NCBI GenBank assembly: GCA_020631735.1
Contig: CM036199.1
Coordinates: 15,406,834-15,470,833, forward strand
Source of the DNA: Saccharum officinarum
Taxonomy: Eukaryota; Streptophyta; Magnoliopsida; Poales; Poaceae
Direction of reading: 5' to 3'
DNA: 64,000 nucleotides
Position 1 is the stretch's first letter, and every line of letters begins with the position of its first letter. A program made the position numbers and the translations under genes. Below, piece after piece: positions 44,120 through 55,579 of the stretch. The notes under the pieces were generated by a model. It was not told where the DNA came from. It saw only the letters and a program-made list of their open reading frames with translations, and searched no databases.

Positions 44120-45342
44120 GTAGTTAAGTAAGGCTGTGTCAGCAACATGTCAGACATGCTTATGTGCCGGATCTAGAAGCGCCACACAAGAAGACTATTA
44201 CAAAGCCAACTTTAGTAAAACTCACTGCAATCCTTAGTTCCTCTAGGAAAACCAACTAGAGGTACCATGATGGCAGGATGAACCAAACAATGGTGGCAGG
44301 ATGAACCAAACAATGGCTTTCACTCATAACAAAACTCACCCACCCCCTATGCGTTGTTGCTTCTTTTGCTTTTTATTATTCTCTTTGGAGCTAGGAGTAT
44401 TTTTTTGAACTTTTTTCTCGTGTTTAGTGTTTTTTCTTAGTTCCTTACGTGCAATCATCTATACTCCTTTTTAAGACTAAGAATCCTTAGTTCCTCTTTA
44501 GGGCATGGGTCACAGCCCTAATATGTTTGCGACAAATCTTTGACTAAGGTAGGTAGGCCGTTTGGACGTGAGAAACAACTATGCTTCTCTTTATAATCAC
44601 TAGAAACCTCATCAAGCGGTTAAAGACAATATTGATTTTAGGTAAAAACATTTATAGTGATTCTCCCTTTTTTGCAGAGATCAAAATCACATCTAGGGTA
44701 GCTTATTCCTACCTTCCCTCTAATCTAGAAATATTTTCTATTGATTTTCTTTAAGTGAAACCAATTAAATTTGATTGCTTTTGAACTGTTCTTCACCCAT
44801 AAAAATACATTTTTTGTGGTAAAACTCATCTATTTTTATGATTTTTTCATGTAAAACAATGATTTCCGCCAACGAATGAGAATCCAGGCAGCTAGCCAAA
44901 CGATTTGAGAAAGCGATTATGATTCACCGGAAGAAACATTTCTAGGAAGAAACTAAATTCGAAAAGTTTAACCTAAATCTGTACCAAACACACACCTAAG
45001 TCTTGTGGCAAAAAAAAGATATAAGATTAGATAAGAAAACAAAGTCTATGCTTTATGGATCAGGATGTCAGATGGCTAAGAAGTCAGAGAAAGAGCTGTG
45101 TCAAGTATCCCATACTGCGTATACTATTAAAATTGTGGCTACCTAATCTTAAAATTTATTTGTATCCCATGGCTAATCACTAGCCGGCTAAAAAATAGCC
45201 TAAATTAGCTCTAGCCCACCCAAACAGGAACCTAATTAATGGGCTAATTTTTAGCCAAGCCTCACACTAGTGACTAGCCAACTTGCGGAGAAACCCTAGC
45301 TATTTTGAGCTAAACTAGCTCTAGCTTTAGCTGGCTAAAAAT
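44120..45342. other. Intergenic, with a degraded TAGCTAG-type MITE at the right end
   Basis: No gene. 45130-45340 holds repeated AGCTCTAGC and TAGCCGGCTAA motifs, with related sequence at 58360-58575 and 59440-59600, probably an old MITE family. Confidence 0.45.
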
Positions 45343-45716
45343 TACTCCCTCTGTCCCAGAATTTTTGACGTCCTGGGTTTGGAACCGGTAACCAAAGTAT
45401 AAGGTAAAAGACTCTTAAATCCCTACGAAGCAATCATTACAGGTGCCGGAAATTTGAAATGACGTGTGCACTAATTGCTCTCCTTGCTCTATTTCTGTGC
45501 CTGGCCACCGCCCCAGCGCTCCTGCAGAGCTCCACCATCTAACGCTGGACTTCTTTTTATCATTTTTCTATTAGCATCTAGGCTACCGGTGGACGGAAAG
45601 AGACAGGATGGCAGATGATTGATGTCTGATTAGGTTAGAGTAGGAGCTACAACGTCAAGCATTCTGTGACAAACTTTGAGTTGTAGAACGTCAATAATTC
45701 TGGGACGGAGGGATTA
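45343..45716. mobile_element. Stowaway-like element, ~370 bp
   Basis: TA, then CTCCCTCTGTCCCAGAATTT with TTGACGTC, and at the right GACGTTCTACAACTC-like sequence running (reversed) to AATTCTGGGACGGAGGGA then TA. Longer interior than usual, with a GC-rich stretch (CTGGCCACCGCCCCAGCGCT) that is not typical Stowaway. Confidence 0.8.
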
Positions 45717-45844
45717 ACTCTAGCTAATCAAACAAGCCCTTAGACACGGCATATTTAATTGCCAATCTAACGGACTCTATTAAGTTGGTAAAACATCTTG
45801 TCAGTCCCGCTGCTGCTGCTGCCCTCCTATCGCACTTCCTCCCG

Positions 45845-46088
45845 GGGCCGGTTTAGTTCCGAAAAATTTGGTAAAATGACACTGTAGCGCCTTTCGTTGT
45901 TATTTGGTAAATATTGTCCAATTATGGTCTAATTAGGCTTAAAAGATTCGTCTCGTCCATTTCGTCTAAACTGTGTAATTAGCTTTATTTTTTATCTATA
46001 TTTAATGATTTATGCATGTGTCCAAAGATTCGATATGACGGGGAATCTGAAAAATTTTGCAAAATTTTCTGGGAACTAAACTGGGCCC
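45845..46088. mobile_element. TTTAGTTCC MITE family, copy 1
   Basis: Termini GGGCCGGTTTAGTTCC and (reversed) GGGCCCAGTTTAGTTCCC. Shares with the other six copies the internal CTTTCGTTGTTATTTGGTAAA, GGCTTAAAAGATTCGTCTCG and AAACTGTGTAATTAG blocks. Probably PIF/Harbinger-like by the 3-bp duplications of its siblings. Confidence 0.85.
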
Positions 46089-46194
46089 AGTCTCCAACCT
46101 CCAATCCAATCGATGCCGTCCTGGAACTGGTAGTATATGCCACACATTGACGGGAAGGCCAGCAGTGAGCACCACACAAATTTCCTTCTCTGAG

Positions 46195-46446
46195 AAAGGC
46201 TGTGTTCAGTTCCTCAAAAAAATCACTGTGCAAACAAAAGATTCCCCGTCACATTAAACTTGCGATACATGCATGTAGTACTAAATGTAGATGAAATCAA
46301 AAACTAATTGTACAGCTTGGTTGTACTTTGCGAGACGAACGTTTTGAACCTAATTAATCAACGATTGGACACTATTTACCAAATAAAGCCAAAACGTGCT
46401 ACAGTACTTTTTTTTACACCTTTTCGCGGAACTAAACACACCCAAA
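46195..46446. mobile_element. TTTAGTTCC MITE family, copy 2 (AAA duplication)
   Basis: Element 46198-46443, GGCTGTGTTCAGTTCC ... GGAACTAAACACACCC, flanked by AAA on both sides. Inverted relative to copy 1. Confidence 0.85.
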
Positions 46447-47000
46447 GCAACAAATGTCAGGCGAGGACGAGAACATTGAGAAGCAGCATGTGCAGGCTGC
46501 AAGTCTAGCGGTCAGGTCGTCACCGTTGCTCCTGTCAGCTGTTGCTTTCTGGGCCGGCAAGTCCGGATCTGCGACTCTGAATCCCATGCTGGGATCCCCA
46601 GTTTGGCACGCGCATGCGGCGACGCTCATGATGAGTGGCCGTCCTTCCCAAGAAGGCAAGATTGCAAGAACGTGTCGCCCAGCAGAAAAGGAGAGGGCAC
46701 GGCACCGATCCTAGTTGCCCTCAGTAGTAGTAGGAATTAGGCAGGTTGGGCTCGGAAGTCGGAATATCATGCACGGGGGCGGGGCAATGAGGCTTGTACT
46801 CCTTCGGGCGCTGGACTTCGTTTCCCGAACCGGGCGTCGGCCGTTGGACGTCTGAAATAGGTGCCTCTCACACACACATTGCGTGAGTTTGGATTAGTCA
46901 TTATACATTAGAGCATGTAAATGGAATTCAGCGTTCTAATGTGACGTGTCTCTAGAAACACTACACACTCCAATTTTGCACGCGTGTCCCTGGACGGATA
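46447..47000. other. Intergenic
   Basis: No gene supported. An 86-codon frame at 46454-46714 has no motif or context in its favour. Confidence 0.45.
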
Positions 47001-47683
47001 GTTACTCCCAGTGGCGGACCCAGGATTTTGCTAAGACTAGGGCCAAATTTCACTGGTGAATCACCGATAGCTACGCTATAGTCTGAATGACTATATACAC
47101 AATATACATAATGCATATATATATATGGGGGCCATACAGAAAAATAGAAATTTTCATGGAAAGTTTGCAAATGAAGTATGGAAAAGTCAATATAGTACAT
47201 GGAATATTAGAAAATAAATACCTAAGGCATGATGATTTGTTGCATTTGCAGTGAATATAGTACACAGTAGAGATTACTTGAAGTGAATCAAGAGAAGAAT
47301 TGAAGAAATACCTTCGCAGTTCAAGTTCTGCTTGGTGACGCGGGGCTCCGGCAAGCTGCCTGCAAGGGCAACGGACCGACGGCGGCCGCGGGGACGAGCC
47401 GGCTGGGTGCCGCTGTGCCGGCGCCGGCGAATGCGAGAGCGCGCAGGAGCGGGAGGCAAGAGCAGCGGGCGGCGGCGTGAGCGAGGAAAGAGCCGCGAGT
47501 CCGCGACCGCGAGCTGCGCCAGCGCGTGCGAGTTGAGACCGTGGTCTGCCCTGCTCTTTTCCTCAGTGGGCTGTGCCTGTGCGTTGTTGGGCCAAAACTG
47601 AGAACTTGTTCCAAAAAATTCTGGGCCGCGACTAGGGCCATGGCCCTGCTGGCCCTAGGCCTGGGCCCGCCCCTGGTTACTCC
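47001..47683. mobile_element. Non-autonomous hAT element with 8-bp duplication
   Basis: Element 47009-47675 (667 bp) starts CAGTGGCGGACCCAGG; its right end reversed is CAGGGGCGGGCCCAGG. Exact 8-bp duplications GTTACTCC lie at 47001-47008 and 47676-47683. No transposase frame; the GC-rich interior (47330-47520) has only overlapping chance ORFs. Confidence 0.92.
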
Positions 47684-47824
47684 TTCCGTTCCAAATTATA
47701 AGTTGTTTTGACTTTTTTAACATCCATTTTTTATGTATTTAGATATAATAATAAATTTAGATACATAACAAAATGGATAAACCAAAAAAGTCAAAGTGAC
47801 TTATGATTCGAAACTGAGGGAGTA
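47678..47824. mobile_element. Stowaway-like MITE, split by the hAT element
   Basis: TA, CTCCTTCCGTTCCAAATTATAAG with TTTTGACTTTTTT ... AAAAAAGTCAAAGTGACTTATGATTCGAAACTGAGGGAG, TA (47823-47824). Its first four bases form part of the hAT target duplication, so the hAT landed inside it. Confidence 0.88.
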
Positions 47825-48281
47825 CAATGTTGTTGCTCATTATAATTGGGAGCTACTTGTATGTTTGTAAGAGCTACGTACAATTTGAACTTCTGTTCGC
47901 AGGTGGATTTCAGATTGATAACGGCACGTTGTACGTACAGTGCTCGTTAAGCCGAAAATAAGAAAACCCTAAAAATAGCCGAAAATATGAAAAAGGAATT
48001 GCTGGCTTTTTGCTCTTTCCTGACGGCCCGTTGGCCAAGACCAACTCGAGAAAATGAGGAGAGTTCACGGCCTTAGGATTTTGGAAATTGGAGCCCAACG
48101 GGCAACGCTGCATTTCCCAACTGGAGGCCCACAATCAAACTCAGCCTCATTTCCCGTTTATTTCCCTTCTCCATTTCTCGCCGAATGAAGTTTGCTAGTC
48201 TCGCGAGACCGAACCAAACCGAGCACGAGACTGCGAGAAGCGGAGCCGCGGCGAGCCGGGGAGGGCGGGGGAGGAGCAGCA
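47825..48281 (+). promoter_or_regulatory. Promoter and 5'UTR of the 14-exon gene
   Basis: Region between the Stowaway and the start codon. No clear TATA box; the final ~150 bases are GC-rich, as in many grass housekeeping leaders. By position. Confidence 0.4.
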
Positions 48282-51200
48282 ATGGAGGCGCTGCTGGAGC
48301 TCGAGAAGGTGCAGAGGGTGCTCTCCCTCATGAGTTCACGCGGCCTCTCCCACACCGACTCCGGCGGCGGCGGCGGCGCTGGCGCCGGCGCTGCTGCCGA
48401 CCGCTTCCTCGCCCGATTCCTCCTCTTCATGGTACGGTTTTTGGGGTCGCCCCTCTTCCTATGTCTCTACGAATTCAATCGACTCGGATGTGTACGAGCG
48501 TGATCCTTACGAGTGCGCCGAAGCCGATGGCCTCGCGCAGGGGCGAAAGGGCAAAATAGATGAATAACTAGGCGGCTACACTTCAATTTTCCTTTGATTT
48601 GATATGGTATGGAGTGTGTCTACGATATCATAGGGGCCCTGGCTCCCTCCGCCGCCCCTCCCTGCCTTCGTCCCTCGCGGAGGCTTTTGGTTAGGCAACG
48701 GGTTTAAGAGCGTATGTGCTGTTCTTTTTTTGCATTTTGATGGGTTTGTCGATGAGGACGGTTTCGGTTGTGTATTTGCGCACACGTTGCTCGCTGCAGT
48801 GTGACTTCCGATCGATTTGATGACATGTTGAATGTTGTATTGACCTGCCGTTGATTGGTGTCGTGTGTTCACAGCGCTCGCCCGGTCTGACGTTTTGTTG
48901 GCAATGACAAGCTACATATGCATTGATCTGCCACATTGGTCATGAGCGGACAGCAGTGTAGGTGCTTTGCATAATCTATTGAATTTTGTTGTGGCTTATT
49001 GTTAGCTAACATTTTTTAATTACTATTTAACTAAAGTAATGCAACGCAGTTACTTCATTACCTTGCTTTGATGATCAGATTCATCACACTAGTTTGCTTT
49101 ATTGTTTTCGTTGCTCCTCTGAATTCGGTATCACCTGCTGACACATCAAGTATTCCCGTGCCTTTTGAAATGGGACACTAGGTGCATCTAGAAGACTAGA
49201 ACTTCTTTCAAAATTATGATCAGAAAATCTTTTGCGCAGGCGCAACCGTTTGATTCTCTTACCGTGGAGAATAAGTTCCTTTTGGTCTCTGAGCTATTAG
49301 CAAAGGTAATGGTAGTGACACCGTTCAACTTCTTGTTCACTTTTATCTATGTGTTTTCTATGAAGAAATCATAGTGGAGACCTTTCTTTATTAGGCTACT
49401 CCTGATACTTTGGAAGAAGTGCGGCATCTCACCCATCTGGAAGGTAGTGGTAGTGATAGTTGTGAAGTAATGATGATCTTACCTTGACCTTATGAGTTTA
49501 TCTGGAAATTTTCTTGTTGATTGGGTCTGGAACTCTGATAAGACATAAGATCCTTTCAACCGCAGCTAATCAAGATATATCTTCTGGAGGTTTACTCCAG
49601 CCAATTAAGAAGTTTAAGATGCATGCCGAGAAATCAACCATTCAGGCTGTGCCAATGGTTGGTTTTGATGCGATGACAAGAGCTAAGTCTACACTTGAAG
49701 ATTTTGTACGTACTCTTTGTAGTTGGTACCCATAAAATCCTTAATGGAAACACTGTCATGACTTAATCCTGGAGTGACCCAGGTCTTCTGGGCCCTCCTT
49801 TAGTTCTTCTTTTATTTTCTCAAGAGGAACATGTTTGCTTTTGCTTTTATTACATCATTAATTTTTTACCACATTAGGGGATTCCCTTACTTTTTCCGCT
49901 AAAAAAACCACTGTCATACTGCCTTCTGTTTGAGATTCTGCAATGGATGTGCTACAAAACAGTCGAACCTGCTTAGAGGCATTAAGTCCATGTCAAAAGT
50001 AGCAAATTAACTTGAAATGTATTTTGCCGTTTCTTTATTAGTCTTATAGAGAAACTGGATCACTTGTTGTTCTACATTTCGATTTTCCCTGTTCAAACAT
50101 GTCTTTTTTTTGGGCCATGAGTCTATCTTGGGCACTTCCAGATAATTATGTTTCCTAAAGTCATATTTTTTTTTCCTTCCTGAGAAAACAGTGTAGATCG
50201 TACTTTATGTTTCATGGTTTGGATGTTAACAAGCCACAAGCCATTTTCAAGTATCTACCTGTTCTTTCTTTCACCGAGAGCTATATATATCAGGTTTTTC
50301 TCCTGAAACGTGCTTCAAACTATCTTCTTATGGTTTATGTTCTTCATTGGACAAACTAAACATTTCTTGTTGCAGTTAGATGCTTCAAATGAAGACTGTT
50401 TACATCAAGTCCCAGATGGCAACACTTCAAAAGTAAGACCTGCATAATAGTGAAATAAGACATATAGATATAGAATGCAAGTTTTGCTAAATCTGATCTA
50501 CATAGGCCTTGTATTATAGTGTATATATTAGCCACCTTATCTACCATACAGGTGTTGGGAAAGAAAGAAGAAGCTCTCAATGAAACATCCTTGTCTCAAA
50601 TGATTGAACCCCTTGAAGACCTTCTTCAGTGTCAAGGATTAATGACAGATCGGTTGGAAGCTTCTTCTCTATGTAGTTGTTATGTAATACGTAGATTCAC
50701 TAATATTTGAGCTAAGTTACTTTATTTTCTATTGTTTATAGATTGCGAACTGAACTCAAATCAGGCATTCAGTATTGGTCTCTAGAGAGGAAGCTCTGCC
50801 AAGCATTACTAAGAAATGAGGAGGTATGCAGAGACTTTTCTAAGTATCCTGATAATAGCGATGGTTTCGGTAGATCATCTATCAAATTTGATCAGACCTG
50901 ATCATTTTTCTTTTGAAAAGCTGTACGCTCTTGATACTTCAAAGAGGAAGCAATGGATGCCAAGTAACAAACTATATTAGTACTTGAATTAAAATTAAAT
51001 CCATTAATAATTAACTTACTGAATTTTATAGTTCAAATCTATTGAAACTGAACATAAACAATATTTCCTCTTGGCAACCTCAAATATAATGCTTAGTGTT
51101 TTTTTGTAGATCTCGATTGAAGATGTCATGAAGGCAATCCATCTCAAATCATTTGACTATCGAGTTCTTAACCTGTTGATGTTTCAACTTACTGGTCAGC

Positions 51201-53677
51201 ATGTATGCATGCCTCTTTGTTAATAACCTACTAAATTCTATTCTGACTCCTGTTGTTAAAACATGGCATCATTTTCTTTGTTGTTTATTTATTAGGTCAA
51301 TGAATTGCATATGGACTTCTTGTCAGTTTCAGAATTTTTGGTTGAGATATCTGATGACCTGTGAGTATGCTCTGAATCTTACTCTCACATGCATAACAGT
51401 ATTTCGAAATGGTGAGAGCTGCCTGCTTTTAAAAAATCTGTCATTGATGATTTGGCAAACTTGTAAAATCTGAGGCAAGGTAGTGCATGGGTTTCAGATG
51501 GAACTAGTGCTTCTGTTGGAACTTTTGCAAATATGAGATGTCGGTGTTGTATGTAAATTGAAACAATCATTTTATTTCAAATGACATTGTGCTTTAGTTA
51601 TCATGTAACCTAACTATTAAAGGATCTGCGGAAATAGAAACCCAACAACTTATGTACTGTTATAGTGTACCTTAGTATGATTTGTGGGAAAATCATCAGA
51701 TTAGTAGCCTTGTTATATCAATGTATATACAGTCCTGTACCTTTCTTTCCTTGTTAATGAAATGACATGCAGCTCCTCTGCATTGTTCGAGAAAAAAAAT
51801 GTATATATAGAGTCCTCAGGGGCCAATATAGGCCTAGATGCACCATGTGCTGAACAGAAACTATGAATAACTTTCAGACTTTTTTTTTGGTTTTACAAGC
51901 CATGTCATCAATTTAAATAGCTGTTTCAACCGTGACTTGTTTTTTTTAATATCTTGCAGGTATGATTATGAGGTAAGTTGGGCTACTGAATACTGATGTT
52001 GTCTCTCTAATCTTAGCTGTACAGTGTAGGTCTAACTGTTGAAGAAGTTCAATTTGTTTTGTAGGATGATGTTATGAACAACACTTTCAATATCCTTCGC
52101 ATGTTTGCTGCAATATATGGACCATTAGAGGCACCGAATATGCTGGTGGGTAAAAGACAGTCTATATGTTTAACTAATGGCACATATCTCTCCTGATAAT
52201 GTCACTCCTTCATTCCTTTATTTCAAATGCTATCAGATATTCAATTTATTTCCTGCTTGCAGAATTGTGAGTTATGTAGGCATAAGCACATTGCGTGCCG
52301 TTTTGGTATTTTGTTTATGTATCAATCATCTTGATTCAAAATTTAAGATACTATTATCGAGTACCTGTTTATACCCTCAATAACCAAAATAAAAAGGGGG
52401 AGCATTGTCTGAGGCAAATTGGAAGTTAGATCCAATCATGAAACCACTAAAATCAGCGCAACAGGTTTTGAGTGGATTGTGGAGTAGAGTAGCCTACCTC
52501 TATAAAGAATTTTAAGTTCGAAGTAAATTAATCTGCACTATGAATTAGGATGAGCACAAATGAAAAATTCCTGATATTGCAATGAGCATAATAAAGTAGA
52601 AGTTAGTGTTTTAAAAAACCTCGCTCTTTAAATTTCAAATGTTGCTATGACATTCAGTATACTACAGTTTTTGTCCCCAATTTTTTTGTTGTCAGTTTGG
52701 TTTGATGTGTCCTGTTTGTTTTTATTTTTCACTGGGGAGTTCCCCACGGCAAGATCTTTTTTTTTATACAAAATACAAGGTTGTGTAAAGGAAAGAAAAA
52801 AAGGGTACACTAAAAGAGAAACTGTATAAAACTGAACCATGTTAATCAGAGGATGGAGCTCTCCTTGTATCTGGGTAAATGCAGGATTAGCTCACTTCTG
52901 AATTGTTCCTTCCAAGAAGAAACACTTGGGGCCTTGCCCTTGAAGATGTAAAGCTTCACGCTGTTTCTATAAACACCGATCACCTATGATTGAAACTTCC
53001 ATGAAATTATTTTGGACTTGCTGTCTTGTCTCAAGTAACATGTCTTGGAGGTTGAGTTTCAAATTCACTGGATGTCAACTGAGAACCAGCAGCTGATAGC
53101 CATTGTACATTAGAAAAATATATTCCTTATTGCCACTATTTGCCTTACAGAGATAGGTCACGGACACATTTTTTTCCCCTTAGGGGCATGCGCTCCCACT
53201 CCCATGACCCTTGGATGTGCTTGGAGATGGGTGCACTGCATGGGAGCAAATGCCCCTAAGGCATATTTCTCTTGTACAGTCTTGTGATAGGTTTACTGGA
53301 TATACTGATTAGTCATATGTTGAACAGTACTGTTTATAATGGTAATACTTGCCATGGCTGTTGTAGGCCAAGTGCATAGGCGAGGCTGAAGAGAAATATG
53401 AGAGCTTCTCAAAGAAATTGGAGCCTAGTCTCGCAGGTAGTTACTGGAGAAGATGTGAGGAAGCTACAAAGGAAGGTAGGAAAGATATTTTAGGTTCGTT
53501 TCTTTATCTGATCTGTTTTTATTTTTGGAGCGCTGTCATGTTTACCATCCTATTGCAGGCGGAAAAATATCAGGCCATGCATATGGAACATGGAACATCC
53601 CTCGTGTGATAAGCAATGAAGAGTCTTTCCGACGTGAAAGATCGAGCAAACACGATTCTTGTGCTGTGATAATCTGA
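48282..53677 (+). CDS. Conserved plant protein of unknown function, 408 residues, 14 exons
   Basis: Coding exons: 48282-48431, 49240-49305, 49395-49443, 49566-49705, 50192-50293, 50376-50432, 50552-50652, 50742-50823, 51110-51202, 51296-51360, 51960-51972, 52065-52145, 53367-53475, 53559-53677. All have GT...AG borders and the phases join to a 1227-base frame with a TGA stop. The protein starts MEALLELEKVQRVLSLMSS, has a Gly/Ala-rich insert, then helical blocks such as FDSLTVENKFLLVSELLAK, CRSYFMFHGLDVNKPQAIFK, YWSLERKLCQALLRNEE and FLVEISDDLYDYEDDV, and ends HAYGTWNIPRVISNEESF. No signal peptide, membrane segment or catalytic motif is seen, suggesting a soluble, mostly helical intracellular protein. 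I do not recognise the family. Exon 11 has only 13 bases. Clean splice sites and lack of stops argue that it is expressed. Confidence 0.85.
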
Positions 53678-54437
53678 TAGGCAAACTTCATGTTCCAAGC
53701 ATCTTCAGAATTGAAGCTCAGTACACTGCTAGTAAGTGTCTTACCCGTACGCACGTTTCCATTCTTGCCAGGTCAAATGCAGAAATGACCTGCAACCGTT
53801 GATGTAAGGTGCTAGGGTCTGCTCAGTGGGGACTCCTTGATGAGGCTATAGTAGTCCTTGACCTACCTTGGGCCCCTTAGATGCTCATAAATGTACCCAT
53901 TTCCAAGTCAAATTTCTATTTGACCAGTCAATTGCCTTGCCCTCACTTTACCTAACATCCTTATTCTTTTGCTCTGACCAAATTCTCTTGTTCCTTTTCC
54001 CGACCGATCAGTATACAGCTATTTCATACCAACTCAGTACACAACTAGTGTCCTTGCCATCTGAAGTGTATATTACTTTGGTACGGAGCAATGCCTCGGC
54101 CATTCGTAGTCTCTGAATGAACTTAGGTAACAATCAAATCAAATGGTTCTGTGTTCTTGTGGCACGACCTCCACAAATCATTCCCTGAAATGAAAACGGA
54201 GGTAAGGCATCCTTGAAATGAGAAAGGAGGTAAATTTCTCGGGAGGGGCATGGCAGTTGTAGTTAATGTGAGTTGTTGGTTCACACAGATCTTGACAAAG
54301 CGGGTTGCTCAATTCTTTGTTTTGCTGCTTGTAGCAAAAAAATTATATATGTGTCCACCGTTGTCAGTGATTGATGCATGCGATATCGTGACACGATTCC
54401 CTGGCTCTGAAGTCACGTACTGTACAATAGCGACATA
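53678..54437. other. 3'UTR and intergenic
   Basis: Begins with the 3'UTR of the 14-exon gene. No further gene or repeat recognised. Confidence 0.45.
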
Positions 54438-54674
54438 GGCCACGTTTAGTTCATAAAAATTTTTGAGATTTCCATTCACATCGAATGTTTGGACACATGT
54501 ATGGAACATTAAATGTAGACGAAAAAGAAAATTAATTATATAGTTTGGTAGAAAACCACGAGACAAATCTTTTGAGCCTAATTAGTCTATGATTGGACAC
54601 TAATTAATAAATACAAACGAAAGTGCTACGATAGCCGAAGCTAAAAAAAAAACCATGAACTAAACACACCCATA
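54435..54674. mobile_element. TTTAGTTCC MITE family, copy 3 (ATA duplication)
   Basis: Element 54438-54671, GGCCACGTTTAGTTC ... GAACTAAACACACCC, flanked by ATA. Same orientation as copy 2. Confidence 0.85.
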
Positions 54675-54853
54675 GCGTGGTCCTCTGTCATTCATGCCGT
54701 TTCTGTCTTCAGACATGCATAAAGTGTTTGGTGGTGTCAGACTTTTGGGGATGGCATTTGTCGTGTGGGCCTTGCATCAATTTACTGGTGGATGGTGGCG
54801 CGCCGATGCATTCGGGCCTGACGTCCATGTCTGGTTTTCCTGAATCATTAAAC

Positions 54854-55103
54854 GGAGGGTGTGTTTAGATGGGTGTAAAGTGGGTGTAAAGTTCCTGTAA
54901 CACTTTTCGTTGTTATTTGGTAAAATTTATCTAATCATGGACTAACTAGGCTCAAAAGATTCGTCTCGACATTTACAGATAAACTGTGCAATTAGTTATT
55001 TTTTTTACCTATATTTAATGTTCCATGTATGCGTCCAAAGATGTGATGTGACGGAAAATCTTGTAAAATTTTTGGAATTTTGAAGTATCTAAACACTGCC
55101 GGA
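54854..55103. mobile_element. TTTAGTTCC MITE family, copy 4 (GGA duplication)
   Basis: Element 54857-55100, GGGTGTGTTTAGATGG ... ATCTAAACACTGCC, flanked by GGA on both sides. Confidence 0.85.
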
Positions 55104-55132
55104 GCTTCAGATTGCATCCGATCCGCAACTGC

Positions 55133-55373
55133 GGGCCTGCTTAGTTCTCAAAAAAAAATTTAGGAGATGCTACCGTAGCAATTTCATTGTTATTTGATAA
55201 ATATTATCTAATTATGGACTAACTAGGCTTAAAAGATTCATCTTATGAATTTCATCTAAACTGTGTAATTAGTTTTATTTTTTATCTATATTTAATGCTT
55301 CATGTGTTTAAAAATTCGATGTGACGGGGAATCTAAAAAAATTTGCAATTTTTTTTGGCAACTAAATAGGCCC
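55133..55373. mobile_element. TTTAGTTCC MITE family, copy 5
   Basis: GGGCCTGCTTAGTTCTC ... GCAACTAAATAGGCCC with the shared internal blocks. Target duplication not clear. Confidence 0.82.
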
Positions 55374-55579
55374 GCATGGGGGCGCAGATTATGCAAGAAC
55401 CTGGCAACCGTGGTTGGAGTTGGTTTTGTTGATTCATGGTGCAAGGACAAGCTGGTGGGCGCCCGGCACTAGTCATGTCTGTTTTTGCATTTTAATAATG
55501 GGCAGCTGTCCTGGCGATCGTGGTTGATCTTACGTATCGACGTGTCGTCCACATGACCACAAAATGAGGGCCTCGAGGC

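Noticed and set aside
46454..46714. 86-codon plus ORF beside a MITE
   Set aside because: No recognisable domain and no supporting gene structure.
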